Positions 26,786 to 35,503 of a DNA stretch of 64,000 bases are shown here, one piece after another; the stretch's first letter is position 1; each line of letters begins with the position of its first letter. Source of the DNA: RHLJ01 sp965601955 (GTDB lineage Bacteria; Bacteroidota; Rhodothermia; Balneolales; Balneolaceae); NCBI GenBank assembly GCA_965601955.1, contig OZ271855.1, forward strand, positions 2,356,001-2,420,000, given 5' to 3'. A model generated the notes under the pieces. That model was not told where the DNA came from. It did not search any database and saw only the letters and a list, made by a program, of their open reading frames with translations. Made by a program: the position numbers and the translations under genes.

Positions 26786-28561
26786 TTAATCTTCAATTGT
26801 AGCTGCCACAATTTCTTCGATTGACGTGACTCCTTCCTTAATACGTTCTCTACCAGATCCTCTAAGGGTAAGCATTCCTTGGCTAATAGCCAGATCCTTA
26901 ATCGCTCCTTCGTCAATATCGCCACCTGCATCTAATACCATCTGCTTTATTTCTTTGGAAAAATAAAGCGCCTCATGAATAGCAGAACGGCCTTTATAAC
27001 CTGTTCCACTACATATTTCGCAACCAACAGGCTTGTGAAATGTAGTAGTCTCAATTTCTTCATCTGTAAAACCCAGACCTCTAGCAGTTTCCGGGTGAGG
27101 GTCGTATACCTCCTTACATTCCTTACATAACCTTCTTATCAATCGCTGTGCCATTACAAGGTTTACAGCATTTGCAATAAGGAAAGGCTCAACCCCCATC
27201 TTAAATAAACGAGAAACTGCACTAGGAGCATCGTTGGTGTGTAGGGTTGAAAAGGTTAAGTGACCTGTATTTGCAAGCTTAATCGCGATTTCGGCAGTTT
27301 TCAAATCACGAATCTCCCCTACTAATACAATATCAGGGTCATGTCGAAGGATACCTCTAATACTCTGGTCAAAGCTCATAGAAGGGCTGATCTTTAACTG
27401 TCTTGCACCATCTATGATATATTCTACTGGTTCCTCTACAGTAAGTACATTTTTTGTAGGGTCAATCACATAATACAGAGCTGCTACAAGAGTAGTAGAT
27501 TTACCACTTCCAGTAGGACCCGTTATAATTACAATTCCAGAAGGTTTTTGAATTGACTTGACAAAATTATCTTTTGCAATTTTTTGTAGGCCAAGAAGAT
27601 CCAGGTCACGGATTACCTTTCTATCATCAAGAATCCTTATTACTATAGATTCAAATTTTCGGTCATACTGGTTTCCAACAATAGGCATAATAGAAACCCG
27701 GTATCTAATATTATACCCATCAATTTGCCGCTGAATAAAACCATCCTGGGAGGAATCTCTTTCGAACCTGTCTACATTTCTTGTCTTATCTTTTATTACC
27801 GCTGAAATTGCTTCAGGCTTAACATTCTTTTGTTGATACCATAGTTGAAGCTTTCCGTCAATCCTGAAACGGATATCGGTTGATGCCGGGCCGCTCGGAA
27901 TGATATGCAAATCACTCACTCCCTGCCTTACCGACTCAACAAGCATCCCCTCAACCAGGGAGTTGAGCATACTTTGATTGATCTCTGCATCAATCTCTTC
28001 CTCATCAATTTCCTCATCTCCTGCATCGATATCTGTTTCTTCATAGTCTATTTCTTCGAGCAGATCGAGAAACTCATTCTTCTGCTCATAAACTTTTGAA
28101 AGAATTTGATCGACTAACTCATAGTTGCAATAGACTAATTCAGTCTGCTTGAACGTAAGGCGATTCAGAATGGGTTGGATGTTGGGATCCGAAGGGTCCG
28201 CTGCGGCAATGGTAAGTGAACCATTAGACCTTTGATAGGGTACTGCTTTATGATGAACTAACTCATCAATAATATCTTCCGGAAGGTGTTCGACATTTTT
28301 CTTTATATGATCGATAATGTCATCGGGAACCGTTTCAACCTCTTGCAGTACTTCCCGGAAGGCATATACTGTTGAAATTTCTTTCATCACAATATGCCTG
28401 TTTAACCCAACCTCCTGGTACAGAATTTGACCTAACCTGCGCGAACTATTTGGGGGTTCCTCTTCAAGTATAGTAAGGGCTTCCTGGAGTTGTTCACTGG
28501 TAACAACCCCCTTATTCACCAAAATATCACCAATGTGCCTTCTGATGTTAATTTTGCCCAT
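26786..28561 (-). CDS. pilB: PilB/GspE-type assembly ATPase
   Basis: 591-residue extension ATPase of the type IV pilus. An N-terminal MshEN-like domain (about residues 8-75; GDILVNKGVVTSEQLQEAL, RRLGQIL) is a fold known to bind c-di-GMP in relatives. An acidic linker covers about 168-203. The motor has Walker A GPTGSGKST at 348-356, VEEPVEY (Asp box), Walker B VLVGEIRD, the His box GHLTFSTLHTND and a zinc-binding tetracysteine (CKEC and CEIC). All are diagnostic of PilB/GspE. It follows the PilC gene by 12 bases. Confidence 0.92.
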   Translation of the reverse strand: MGKINIRRHIGDILVNKGVVTSEQLQEALTILEEEPPNSSRRLGQILYQEVGLNRHIVMKEISTVYAFREVLQEVETVPDDIIDHIKKNVEHLPEDIIDELVHHKAVPYQRSNGSLTIAAADPSDPNIQPILNRLTFKQTELVYCNYELVDQILSKVYEQKNEFLDLLEEIDYEETDIDAGDEEIDEEEIDAEINQSMLNSLVEGMLVESVRQGVSDLHIIPSGPASTDIRFRIDGKLQLWYQQKNVKPEAISAVIKDKTRNVDRFERDSSQDGFIQRQIDGYNIRYRVSIMPIVGNQYDRKFESIVIRILDDRKVIRDLDLLGLQKIAKDNFVKSIQKPSGIVIITGPTGSGKSTTLVAALYYVIDPTKNVLTVEEPVEYIIDGARQLKISPSMSFDQSIRGILRHDPDIVLVGEIRDLKTAEIAIKLANTGHLTFSTLHTNDAPSAVSRLFKMGVEPFLIANAVNLVMAQRLIRRLCKECKEVYDPHPETARGLGFTDEEIETTTFHKPVGCEICSGTGYKGRSAIHEALYFSKEIKQMVLDAGGDIDEGAIKDLAISQGMLTLRGSGRERIKEGVTSIEEIVAATIED

Positions 28562-28573
28562 GAGGAATAACTA

Positions 28574-29911
28574 TTATTGAGTACTGCTTGGATTAATAGT
28601 AGCAGATTCGGAAGAAACAACCGTAATAGCAATTAGTGATATCATAATAAATAAGTTGATAAACAGATTTATGGTATCGATAACGGATTGCATCTTGTAA
28701 GTAGTCTGAATTTCATAGTATTCAGCAAGCTGTTTCGCATTATCACGGAGAGCTCCTGACTCAGCTCCCAGCCTGAACCTACTTATAGCCGTATGAGGAA
28801 ATACTTCTGTTGCCTCCATTGATTCAATAAGTCCGGCTCCATCCTTAAGCATCATTTTGATTGCAATTTCTTTGATCTGCTTCTCTATATATTTATTCCT
28901 ACATGCCTCTGCAGCTACCCTTATTACTTCGATATTTTGCCCAGAGCCACTATATAATGTGTAAAATACCCTTGAAAAGATTTCGATACTTGTTTTATGT
29001 AAAAGGTCTCCCATTACGGGCAATTTTATGATGTATTTATCAATAATAAGCTTGCCTTGAGCCGTTCTGGCAAAGAAAACAAGTCCGGTTATGGGGACCA
29101 CAAAAGTCAATAATACATAGACCCAATAGTCAGCTAACCAGTAACTAAAATCTAAAGTAGATTTAGTCATAGGTGGTAATTCAATATTCATTTCAACGAA
29201 TAACTCTGCAGTAGAAGGGAATATATATCCCACATAGAATAAAATAACTCCAATAACAGCTAATACTGTTACTGCCGGCATCATTAAGGATCGCTTGAGA
29301 TTCTTTTTGAACTCTGCATCACGTTCTAAGAATTTAGCCGTGCTATCGAAAACTAAGGCCATGTTACCTGAGGTAGAGGCAACACTAAGCATGTATGCAG
29401 CGAACTTACCGAAAATATCTTCATGCTTACCATATACCTGGGTTCCCTCCTTACCATCTTTAAGGTCTTTTTGGATTTCCTTGATTACCTCTTTCATCCT
29501 TTTGTTGGTAGAATCCTCGATAAGAAGGTTCAAGATTTCATCAAAGGTAAGCTGTTGTTTCAGGAGATCAGCAGACATTCGAATGAAAGAAACAACTTCT
29601 CCCATTGGAACTCCGCCTTTAAAATTGAAGAGCTTTTTATTGATACTCACAACCTGGTATCCAAGCTTCACAAGTGCTCGCTCTAGCTCTTCCTTATTAT
29701 AAGCCTCCTGCTCTCCGTTAAGAGGTTTTTTACCAGGGCGCTTAACCTTGTATAGATAAAGGTTTTTTTGATCGAGGGCCTGAATAGTTAATCCATTCGT
29801 TTTAGATAGACGATCTACTTTAAGCTGAGCCTCTTTTTTATTATCAGCTTCGAATTCGGTTTGAATACTCTTTCCTGTCCTAGAAACTGCTTTTAACCTA
29901 AATTGTGCCAT
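28574..29911 (-). CDS. pilC: PilC/GspF-type inner-membrane platform protein
   Basis: 445-residue polytopic platform protein that couples the ATPases to pilin movement. The typical two-fold arrangement is visible: a cytoplasmic helical domain (FIRMSADLLKQQLTFDEIL), a membrane helix (MMPAVTVLAVIGVILFYVGY), a second pair near 260-280, a second helical domain (SIEIFSRVFYTLYSGSGQ, and RLGAESGALRDNAKQLAEYY) and a final C-terminal helix. The N-terminal 90 residues form an extra, non-membrane region. The gene lies between the pilin genes and pilB, the usual context for gspF/pilC. Confidence 0.9.
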   Translation of the reverse strand: MAQFRLKAVSRTGKSIQTEFEADNKKEAQLKVDRLSKTNGLTIQALDQKNLYLYKVKRPGKKPLNGEQEAYNKEELERALVKLGYQVVSINKKLFNFKGGVPMGEVVSFIRMSADLLKQQLTFDEILNLLIEDSTNKRMKEVIKEIQKDLKDGKEGTQVYGKHEDIFGKFAAYMLSVASTSGNMALVFDSTAKFLERDAEFKKNLKRSLMMPAVTVLAVIGVILFYVGYIFPSTAELFVEMNIELPPMTKSTLDFSYWLADYWVYVLLTFVVPITGLVFFARTAQGKLIIDKYIIKLPVMGDLLHKTSIEIFSRVFYTLYSGSGQNIEVIRVAAEACRNKYIEKQIKEIAIKMMLKDGAGLIESMEATEVFPHTAISRFRLGAESGALRDNAKQLAEYYEIQTTYKMQSVIDTINLFINLFIMISLIAITVVSSESATINPSSTQ

Positions 29912-29938
29912 CTAAAAAACTCTAAGATTTACGTTGAG

Positions 29939-30307
29939 TTATTCTTCCCACTCAACACGATCACTATAAACAACTATTGAAAAATCCTCAAGGTCATTAA
30001 GCGGATCTGCGGTAATTTTAAAGTACTCTGTTGAAGCTTCAGTAATTGAAAATCTTGTTATTACTGTGAGCGTGTCTAATGAGATGTTATTCATATCTAT
30101 ATTAGTGTAATCCTGACTACCGCCTCCCATTGCGATAGGTCTTCGGTAATAGGCCTGTCCATAATTAGCAGCTTCCATCATATCCTGCTTAATCATGTCT
30201 TTTACTGATTCGTCTCTGAAATTCTCGAATAATACGAGCCCAAAAACTGTTCCAAGACCTATAATTATGGTCACTAATATTACAAGAAGTAATTGTTGTT
30301 GTCCCAT
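29939..30307 (-). CDS. Second pilin-like protein (atypical)
   Basis: 122-residue pilin-like protein and tandem paralogue of the gene upstream. The first 15 residues (MGQQQLLLVILVTII) are identical in both. A single long hydrophobic N-terminal helix is followed by an amphipathic part and a small beta domain. Both proteins share a YY..P...GGG..D(F/Y)TN block and an acidic C-terminus with Trp. There is no canonical GFTLIE processing site and no Glu at position 5. It is separated from the first pilin gene by a strong terminator, so it is probably less expressed, as expected for a minor pilin. Confidence 0.78.
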   Translation of the reverse strand: MGQQQLLLVILVTIIIGLGTVFGLVLFENFRDESVKDMIKQDMMEAANYGQAYYRRPIAMGGGSQDYTNIDMNNISLDTLTVITRFSITEASTEYFKITADPLNDLEDFSIVVYSDRVEWEE

Positions 30308-30338
30308 CTCTACCTACCAAGATATTTAATGAGATAAA

Positions 30339-30372
30339 AAAAAAGCTTTCCAGAAAATTGGAAAGCTTTTTT
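30339..30372 (-). terminator. Terminator/attenuator between the two pilin genes
   Basis: A perfect 11-bp stem (AAAAGCTTTCC / GGAAAGCTTTT, 8-base loop) is followed on the minus strand by a run of T. It lies directly after the first pilin stop codon and before the second pilin start. It probably ends most transcripts after the abundant pilin and lets a fraction continue into the pilus machinery genes. Confidence 0.85.
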
Positions 30373-30388
30373 ATAAAGCTAATGAAGC

Positions 30389-30835
30389 TTAGTTATTATC
30401 GTCCCAAGTAACACTGCTTTCGCTAATAGTGGCTACTAACTCAGCTCCACCTTCAGTTGCAGTAGAAGTAAGGGTTGGAGTACCTGTAATTCTACTAGTA
30501 GGATGAGCAGTAACAGTAAATTCAGTAGCACTACCACCACTAATAACGTAAACACCATTTGTATTTCTTGCAGTCGCACCATCATCAGCTACTGAATCTG
30601 CAGCAAATGCGATAGTGTTGAAAGAAAGGTTGGTGAAGTCGTTACCACCACCACCAAGCATTGAAGGCTTGATGTAATAGCCTTGAGCTGCAGCAGCAAT
30701 AGAAGCTACGTCGTTTCTAACTGCATCAAGATTCGCAGAATCTGCAGAACTTGAGAAAGTATTGATTGCAACTACAGTAGCGATACCAACTATAATTGTT
30801 ACTAGAATTACAAGAAGTAATTGTTGTTGACCCAT
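30389..30835 (-). CDS. Probable major pilin (atypical, no GFTLIE/Glu5)
   Basis: 148-residue pilin-like protein, first gene of the pilus operon, with an AGGAG ribosome-binding site. The N-terminus is MGQQQLLLVILVTIIVG: only two residues precede what could be the Gly|Gln cleavage point, and position 5 of the mature form would be Leu rather than Glu. A hydrophobic helix, an Ala-rich amphipathic segment (VRNDVASIAAAAQGYY) and a Thr/Ser/Gly-rich beta domain follow, an architecture like small type IV pilins. First position and the following terminator suggest that it is the most abundant product. Assignment rests on context and shape rather than on a family signature. Confidence 0.78.
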   Translation of the reverse strand: MGQQQLLLVILVTIIVGIATVVAINTFSSSADSANLDAVRNDVASIAAAAQGYYIKPSMLGGGGNDFTNLSFNTIAFAADSVADDGATARNTNGVYVISGGSATEFTVTAHPTSRITGTPTLTSTATEGGAELVATISESSVTWDDNN

Positions 30836-30870
30836 GATGATCTCCTAGGTTTTTTTGTTTTTGTTGTTAT

Positions 30871-30883
30871 TGAACAAAGTTCA
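30871..30883. promoter_or_regulatory. Inverted repeat upstream of the pilin operon
   Basis: A 5-bp-arm inverted repeat, TGAAC-AAA-GTTCA, lies 36-48 bases before the pilin start codon. On the minus strand it contains GAACTTTG, seven of eight matches to a TAnnTTTG minus-7 element, so it could overlap the promoter and act as an operator. Short and unproven. Confidence 0.3.
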
Positions 30884-31045
30884 CAAATACTCGAAAGAAA
30901 GAAAATTAGAATTTCTTATTGCCTTTTTAATGAGTCTGTTCAGTAGATGATGTTACAATCTAATAATAACCGTTGAGAAAACTATTAAATAATTATTGTA
31001 ATATGCGACGCTTTGAAATTTCGCTTTATAAAGGTTTAGAACTTT

Positions 31046-32275
31046 ATGTCTCCTTCGGGAAAAAGTAATGACTACTACATAATCTTTTCGCTATGGCTAA
31101 TGGTATTTGCTGCTAGTAGCCAGGTAATGATCATCTCTCCTATTCTTCCCAAGATTGGATTAGAGCTTAATACATCCGAGAGCCTACTCGGGAACCTTGT
31201 CACAGTTTATGCTGCCATGATAGGTGTTTTTGCCATCATCATGGGCCCCCTTTCTGATAAGATGGGAAGAAGAAAAATTCTATTAATCGGAAGTTCAGGC
31301 ATGACCATAGCTTTATTGCTACATAGTATGGCTGATAATTTTGTTTCCTTATTAATACTAAGGGCATTTGCAGGAATGGCTGGTGGGGTATTGAGTGGCT
31401 CTGCAGTTTCTTATGTAGGTGATTACTTCCCGTATGAAAAAAGAGGTTGGGCGAACGGATGGATAATGAGTGGAATAGCTATGGGGCAGATTCTAGGGAT
31501 TCCCTTAGGAACTTTTTTAGCTGAATACTATGGGTTTAAATTTCCCTTTATTCTTTTTGGAGCAATAATGGGCTTTACCACTATTCTGATTTTCTTTCGT
31601 CTTCCTCAGCCCGATGTTGAACTTCAGATTTCTAAAATTACGTTAAAGACTACCTTCACCAAATATGGAAACCTGCTTAAGGTGAGAGATATAAAAGCAG
31701 TAGCTTTTTCCTACTTATTAATGTTCTTAAGCCTATCCATATTCCTTATATATTTGCCTGCCTGGTTGGTAAACGAGTTTGGAGTAAGCCTATCCGAAAT
31801 TGGTTGGGTATTTTTTGCAGGAGGAATTGTTAATGCCATTACAGGACCCAATGCCGGGAAACTATCCGACCGAATTGGCAGAAAGAACATGATCATATTC
31901 TCTTGCCTTGGCCTTGCTACCTTGATGGCTCTTACTACTTATATAATAACTTCCTTTTGGGTTGCTTATGTCGCGTTCCCTGTAGCAATGCTCCTTATAG
32001 CTATGCGAATTAGTCCTTTTCAGGCATTATCATCTGAGCTCGTTAAATCGAATAATAGAGGATCACTTATGAGCTTATTGGTAGCTATCGGAAATGTAGG
32101 TTCCGGTTTAGCCGGTTCATTGGCGGGACCGCTTTATGATAAGTTTGGCTATATAAGTAATACTGTTTTCGGTGCATTCACAATCGTTTTGACTGCTTAT
32201 GTAGTGTGGAAGTTTGTTCCGGAACCAGAACTAAAAAGCCGGACATCACAAGAATCTTTGGAAGTGGCGGAATAA
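31046..32275 (+). CDS. MFS transporter (drug:H+ antiporter-like)
   Basis: 409-residue, 12-helix major facilitator superfamily transporter. Motif A is present after helix 2 (GPLSDKMGRRKIL) and its half-repeat after helix 8 (GKLSDRIGRKN). The segment GGVLSGSAVSYVGDYFP in helix 4-5 fits the DHA1 group, which exports drugs or metabolites, but the substrate cannot be inferred. It is divergent from the pilus operon across a 210-base gap and is followed 90 bases later by a lipoprotein gene on the same strand. Confidence 0.88.
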   Translation: MSPSGKSNDYYIIFSLWLMVFAASSQVMIISPILPKIGLELNTSESLLGNLVTVYAAMIGVFAIIMGPLSDKMGRRKILLIGSSGMTIALLLHSMADNFVSLLILRAFAGMAGGVLSGSAVSYVGDYFPYEKRGWANGWIMSGIAMGQILGIPLGTFLAEYYGFKFPFILFGAIMGFTTILIFFRLPQPDVELQISKITLKTTFTKYGNLLKVRDIKAVAFSYLLMFLSLSIFLIYLPAWLVNEFGVSLSEIGWVFFAGGIVNAITGPNAGKLSDRIGRKNMIIFSCLGLATLMALTTYIITSFWVAYVAFPVAMLLIAMRISPFQALSSELVKSNNRGSLMSLLVAIGNVGSGLAGSLAGPLYDKFGYISNTVFGAFTIVLTAYVVWKFVPEPELKSRTSQESLEVAE

Positions 32276-32365
32276 AAAGTCTATTTTTAAAAGACAATTA
32301 TATCATTTACCATGAATCAGACTTGTAACTTTAGATGTCTGATTTTCTCTCTAAGTAAAAAAAAT

Positions 32366-33793
32366 ATGAAGCGAATATTCGTCTACGCATTTGTTCTATT
32401 TTTCGTTGGGGTGGCTTGCGAATCCTCAAGCGACAATTTTGTAACTATTCAGGGGAATGTTTCAGATGGAAGTTCTGGAAATGCATTACCGGGAGCTGCA
32501 CTAATTGTAACATCACCTGTGTCTTTAAATGGAACTTTTACTAGCGCTGATTCTTCGGGTAATTATATTTTCGACCAAATTGATATATCGGATGCAACAG
32601 ACATAACCATAAGAGCTTCACAAACCGGGTATATTTCTTCTAGCAATACAGTAACAGCCTTGCCAAACCAATCTATCAATCTCGATTTTGATTTATTAGC
32701 TGAAGGTACTGGTTCAGGGGGTGGTGATGATGATGACGAAGTTTTAGGTGATCCAGGTATACCTGCTGCCATAGTACTCACAAATGTTACTGAGGAGTCT
32801 ATCAACATAAGACAAACTGGTGGTACTGTTAGCTCTACATTTAGCTTTGAAGTGCAGGATTCTTCTGGAAGAAGCATGAATGAGGACACTCCTGTAGAGG
32901 TGAACTTTCAAATTTTAAAGGGCCCTGAAGGTGGTGAATCTGTTGTACCTGATCGTGTAACAACAAATTCTAACGGTGCGGTAGTTTCCAATTTATTTAG
33001 TGGAGATTCTGCAGGTGTTGTACGTATTGAAGCTTTTATCATTCGTGATGATAATGTCAGGATTTCATCTTCGCCTATAGTAATTGCCATACATGGAGGT
33101 TTCCCATCCGCCGATCGGTTTTTTGTTGCTCCCCCTAATTTTAATTTAGAGGGTTATGCTTATCTGGATGCTTCGCTTGAATACACAATATCTGCTAGTG
33201 TTGGTGATAGATGGGGGAATCCGGTAAAACAAGGAACCGCAGTTGACTTTAGAACAGAAGCAGGGATAATAGATGGGTCTGCCTTGACCAATTCCAGAGG
33301 ATTTGCATCTGTTGTCTTGAGCCCGGATGGTAGTACTCCTGGGATGGGTACCTCTGATGTAGGTTTCTTCACTGTTACAGCCAAAACTGTAGATGAAAAC
33401 AATAATTTTATTACCAGAGATGTAGAACTGCTTTTCACTACCAGGGAAGCAAACATCACTTTTACTTCGGGTGCTTTTGATATCCCATCCAATGGTTCTG
33501 ATAACATCACATTCACAGTAACGGATCTTAATGGCCGGCCGATGGCAGCTGGAACTACTATTAATGTTACATCACTTTCAGATATAGAAGTTAGTGGGGA
33601 CTCAGATATCGAGCTTGGAGACTTCTTTACTGGCGGGCCAGGAAGAACAGAGTTCACAGTTACTGTTTCTGATATTGATGAAGAAGATGCTTCTACTCAA
33701 GCGGCAACAGTTACCGTAACTGTTACTACACCTTCGGGTAATCAAACTTCTGCTACCCTAACAGGAACGCGCGCAAAGACTTTAAACAGGTAA
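32366..33793 (+). CDS. Surface lipoprotein with carboxypeptidase-regulatory-like and Ig-like domains
   Basis: Start at ATG 32366 (an upstream in-frame ATG at 32312 would destroy the signal peptide); lipobox Cys18. Residues about 27-110 form a CarboxypepD_reg/SusC-plug-like beta sandwich (GNVSDGSSGNALPGAAL, SGNYIF). A GGGDDDDE linker resembles a Bacteroidota lipoprotein export-type acidic stretch, though it sits far from the Cys. At least three bacterial Ig-like (Big_1/invasin-like) repeats follow (PVEVNFQILKG, TAVDFRTEAGIIDG, TTINVTSLSDIEV), each with the recurring SNG/RGFA...V pattern. Probably an exposed structural or adhesive protein. Confidence 0.78.
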   Translation: MKRIFVYAFVLFFVGVACESSSDNFVTIQGNVSDGSSGNALPGAALIVTSPVSLNGTFTSADSSGNYIFDQIDISDATDITIRASQTGYISSSNTVTALPNQSINLDFDLLAEGTGSGGGDDDDEVLGDPGIPAAIVLTNVTEESINIRQTGGTVSSTFSFEVQDSSGRSMNEDTPVEVNFQILKGPEGGESVVPDRVTTNSNGAVVSNLFSGDSAGVVRIEAFIIRDDNVRISSSPIVIAIHGGFPSADRFFVAPPNFNLEGYAYLDASLEYTISASVGDRWGNPVKQGTAVDFRTEAGIIDGSALTNSRGFASVVLSPDGSTPGMGTSDVGFFTVTAKTVDENNNFITRDVELLFTTREANITFTSGAFDIPSNGSDNITFTVTDLNGRPMAAGTTINVTSLSDIEVSGDSDIELGDFFTGGPGRTEFTVTVSDIDEEDASTQAATVTVTVTTPSGNQTSATLTGTRAKTLNR

Positions 33794-33875
33794 GTTTACC
33801 TTAAGTCTACTTTATCACTTTTAATTTTTTTTGATGCGGGCATTATTAAACCAGTAATGTTCGTATCCTTGTTTG

Positions 33876-35276
33876 ATGGATACAGAACAAAATCACTCCC
33901 TCTGGTCGGATATTAAGGCATCCGTTTCGGGGACACATCAGGATTTTACAGAAGGGAAAATAGGTCGGGCTATTCTACTGCTTTCCATTCCTATGGTATT
34001 AGAGATGGGTATGGAGTCTATTTTTGCAGTTGTTGATATCTTTTTTGTTTCAAAACTGGGAGCAGATGCTGTTGCAACAGTTGGGATCACGGAATCAATT
34101 ATTACTATTGTTTATGCCATTGCTATTGGCCTCGCAATGGGTACTACTGCTATTGTTGCAAGGAGGATTGGAGAGAAAGATGTAGAAGGTGCTGCTAAGT
34201 CTACGGTTCAAGCAATTTTGGTTGGGCTATTAGCATCCCTCCCAATCTCTCTTATTGGGATATTTTTTGCTCAAGACCTTCTTCGTTTAATGGGAGCGGA
34301 CCAAAATATAATTGATAACATGTATGGCTATACAGCCATAATGATTGGGAGCAATATGGTTATCATGCTTCTTTTTGTTATCAATGCTGTTTTTAGGGGA
34401 GCAGGAGATGCAGCCATATCTATGCGCGTACTTTGGCTTGCAAATGCTTTTAATATTGTACTTGATCCAATTCTAATTTTTGGGTGGTGGATATTCCCTG
34501 AATTAGGGGTAAAAGGTGCGGCCGTAGCTACAACTATTGGGAGAGGAATAGGAGTAATTTATCAATTCTATTTGTTGGCAGGCTCATCATCCAGGATTAA
34601 GGTGCTAAAGGAGCATGTCAAAGTTAATTGGGAGATTATGAAGCGATTGATCAAGGTTTCACTTGGTGGAATAGGTCAATTCATTATAGCTACATCAAGT
34701 TGGATTGGGCTGGTTAGAATAACAGCAGAGTTTGGAAGTGTAACTGTCGCCGGGTATACCATTGCAATTCGAATTCTAATTTTTTCAATACTTCCCTCCT
34801 GGGGAATGAGCAATGCCGCAGCAACGCTAGTAGGACAAAATCTGGGAGCTGGAAAACCTGACCGAGCTGAGAAGTCCACCTGGATGACTGCAATCGTAAA
34901 TATGGTATTCCTGGGCTTTGTAGGGATAGTTTTTTATACCTTCTCTGAGTTTCTTGTTCGCATATTTACGGATGATGAAGCTATCATTGCTGTTGGAGCT
35001 CAATGCCTTAGAATTATAAGCTATGGATATTTAGCCTACGCATTTGGTATGATCATAATCCAGGCCTTTAATGGAGCCGGAGATACAAAAACACCCACAA
35101 TTATAAATTTCTTTTGTTTTTGGCTGATTGAAATACCACTGGCATATTTTCTGGCTATTGAGCTTGGCTGGGAGCAAGAAGGAGTATTCTACTCTATTGT
35201 AGTAGCTGAGACTTGCTTAGGTATTTTTGGGTTTATCTTATTTAGAAGAGGAAAATGGAAAGAGGTATCGGTTTAG
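33876..35276 (+). CDS. MATE-family efflux transporter
   Basis: 466-residue, 12-helix multidrug and toxin extrusion protein with two homologous halves: ILLLSIPMVLEMGMESIFAVVDIFFVSKLGADAVATVG opens the first and LIKVSLGGIGQFIIATSSWIGLVRI the second. AVFRGAGDA and AFNGAGDTKTPT mark the equivalent helix-5 and helix-11 regions. It exports cationic compounds using a Na+ or H+ gradient. The ATG at 33876 is preferred over the TTG one codon earlier. The SUI1-like gene starts one base after its stop. Confidence 0.92.
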   Translation: MDTEQNHSLWSDIKASVSGTHQDFTEGKIGRAILLLSIPMVLEMGMESIFAVVDIFFVSKLGADAVATVGITESIITIVYAIAIGLAMGTTAIVARRIGEKDVEGAAKSTVQAILVGLLASLPISLIGIFFAQDLLRLMGADQNIIDNMYGYTAIMIGSNMVIMLLFVINAVFRGAGDAAISMRVLWLANAFNIVLDPILIFGWWIFPELGVKGAAVATTIGRGIGVIYQFYLLAGSSSRIKVLKEHVKVNWEIMKRLIKVSLGGIGQFIIATSSWIGLVRITAEFGSVTVAGYTIAIRILIFSILPSWGMSNAAATLVGQNLGAGKPDRAEKSTWMTAIVNMVFLGFVGIVFYTFSEFLVRIFTDDEAIIAVGAQCLRIISYGYLAYAFGMIIIQAFNGAGDTKTPTIINFFCFWLIEIPLAYFLAIELGWEQEGVFYSIVVAETCLGIFGFILFRRGKWKEVSV

Positions 35277-35277
35277 T

Positions 35278-35502
35278 ATGAAAGTAAAAGTAGCTCTTGA
35301 GACTGGAGGAAGACGTGGTAAACAGGTTTCCGTTATTAGAGGGATCACTCATAATCCACAAGTAATCGAGAAACTTGTTAAGAAACTGAAATCCCAACTA
35401 GGAACGGGTGGCACTGTAAAGGGTAAGTTAATTGAAATTCAGGGTAATCATGTTACCAAGATTTCGAAAATACTTGAACAGGAAGGCTATATCGTCTCTT
35501 AA
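35278..35502 (+). CDS. SUI1/YciH-family translation factor
   Basis: Small basic protein of 74 residues with the eIF1/SUI1 core: RRGKQVSVIRGI, KLVKKLKSQLGTGGTVKG and EIQGNHVTKISKILEQEGY. Bacterial YciH binds the 30S subunit and checks initiation. The ATG at 35278, two bases after the MATE stop, gives a minimal SUI1 domain; an upstream start would lie inside the MATE gene. Bacterial homologues are often 100-110 residues, so this one lacks the N-terminal tail. It converges on the metallopeptidase gene with one base between stops. Confidence 0.88.
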   Translation: MKVKVALETGGRRGKQVSVIRGITHNPQVIEKLVKKLKSQLGTGGTVKGKLIEIQGNHVTKISKILEQEGYIVS

Positions 35503-35503
35503 C

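Noticed and set aside
20358..30835. Type II secretion system instead of type IV pilus
   Set aside because: A PilT-like retraction ATPase and PilM-like actin fold are present, and there are no GspC-M-type pseudopilin series, so a pilus is more likely.
33160..33657. 165-codon minus-strand frame inside the Ig-like lipoprotein gene
   Set aside because: Low-complexity Ser/Val-rich translation opposite a clearly coding beta-repeat gene; no ribosome-binding site.
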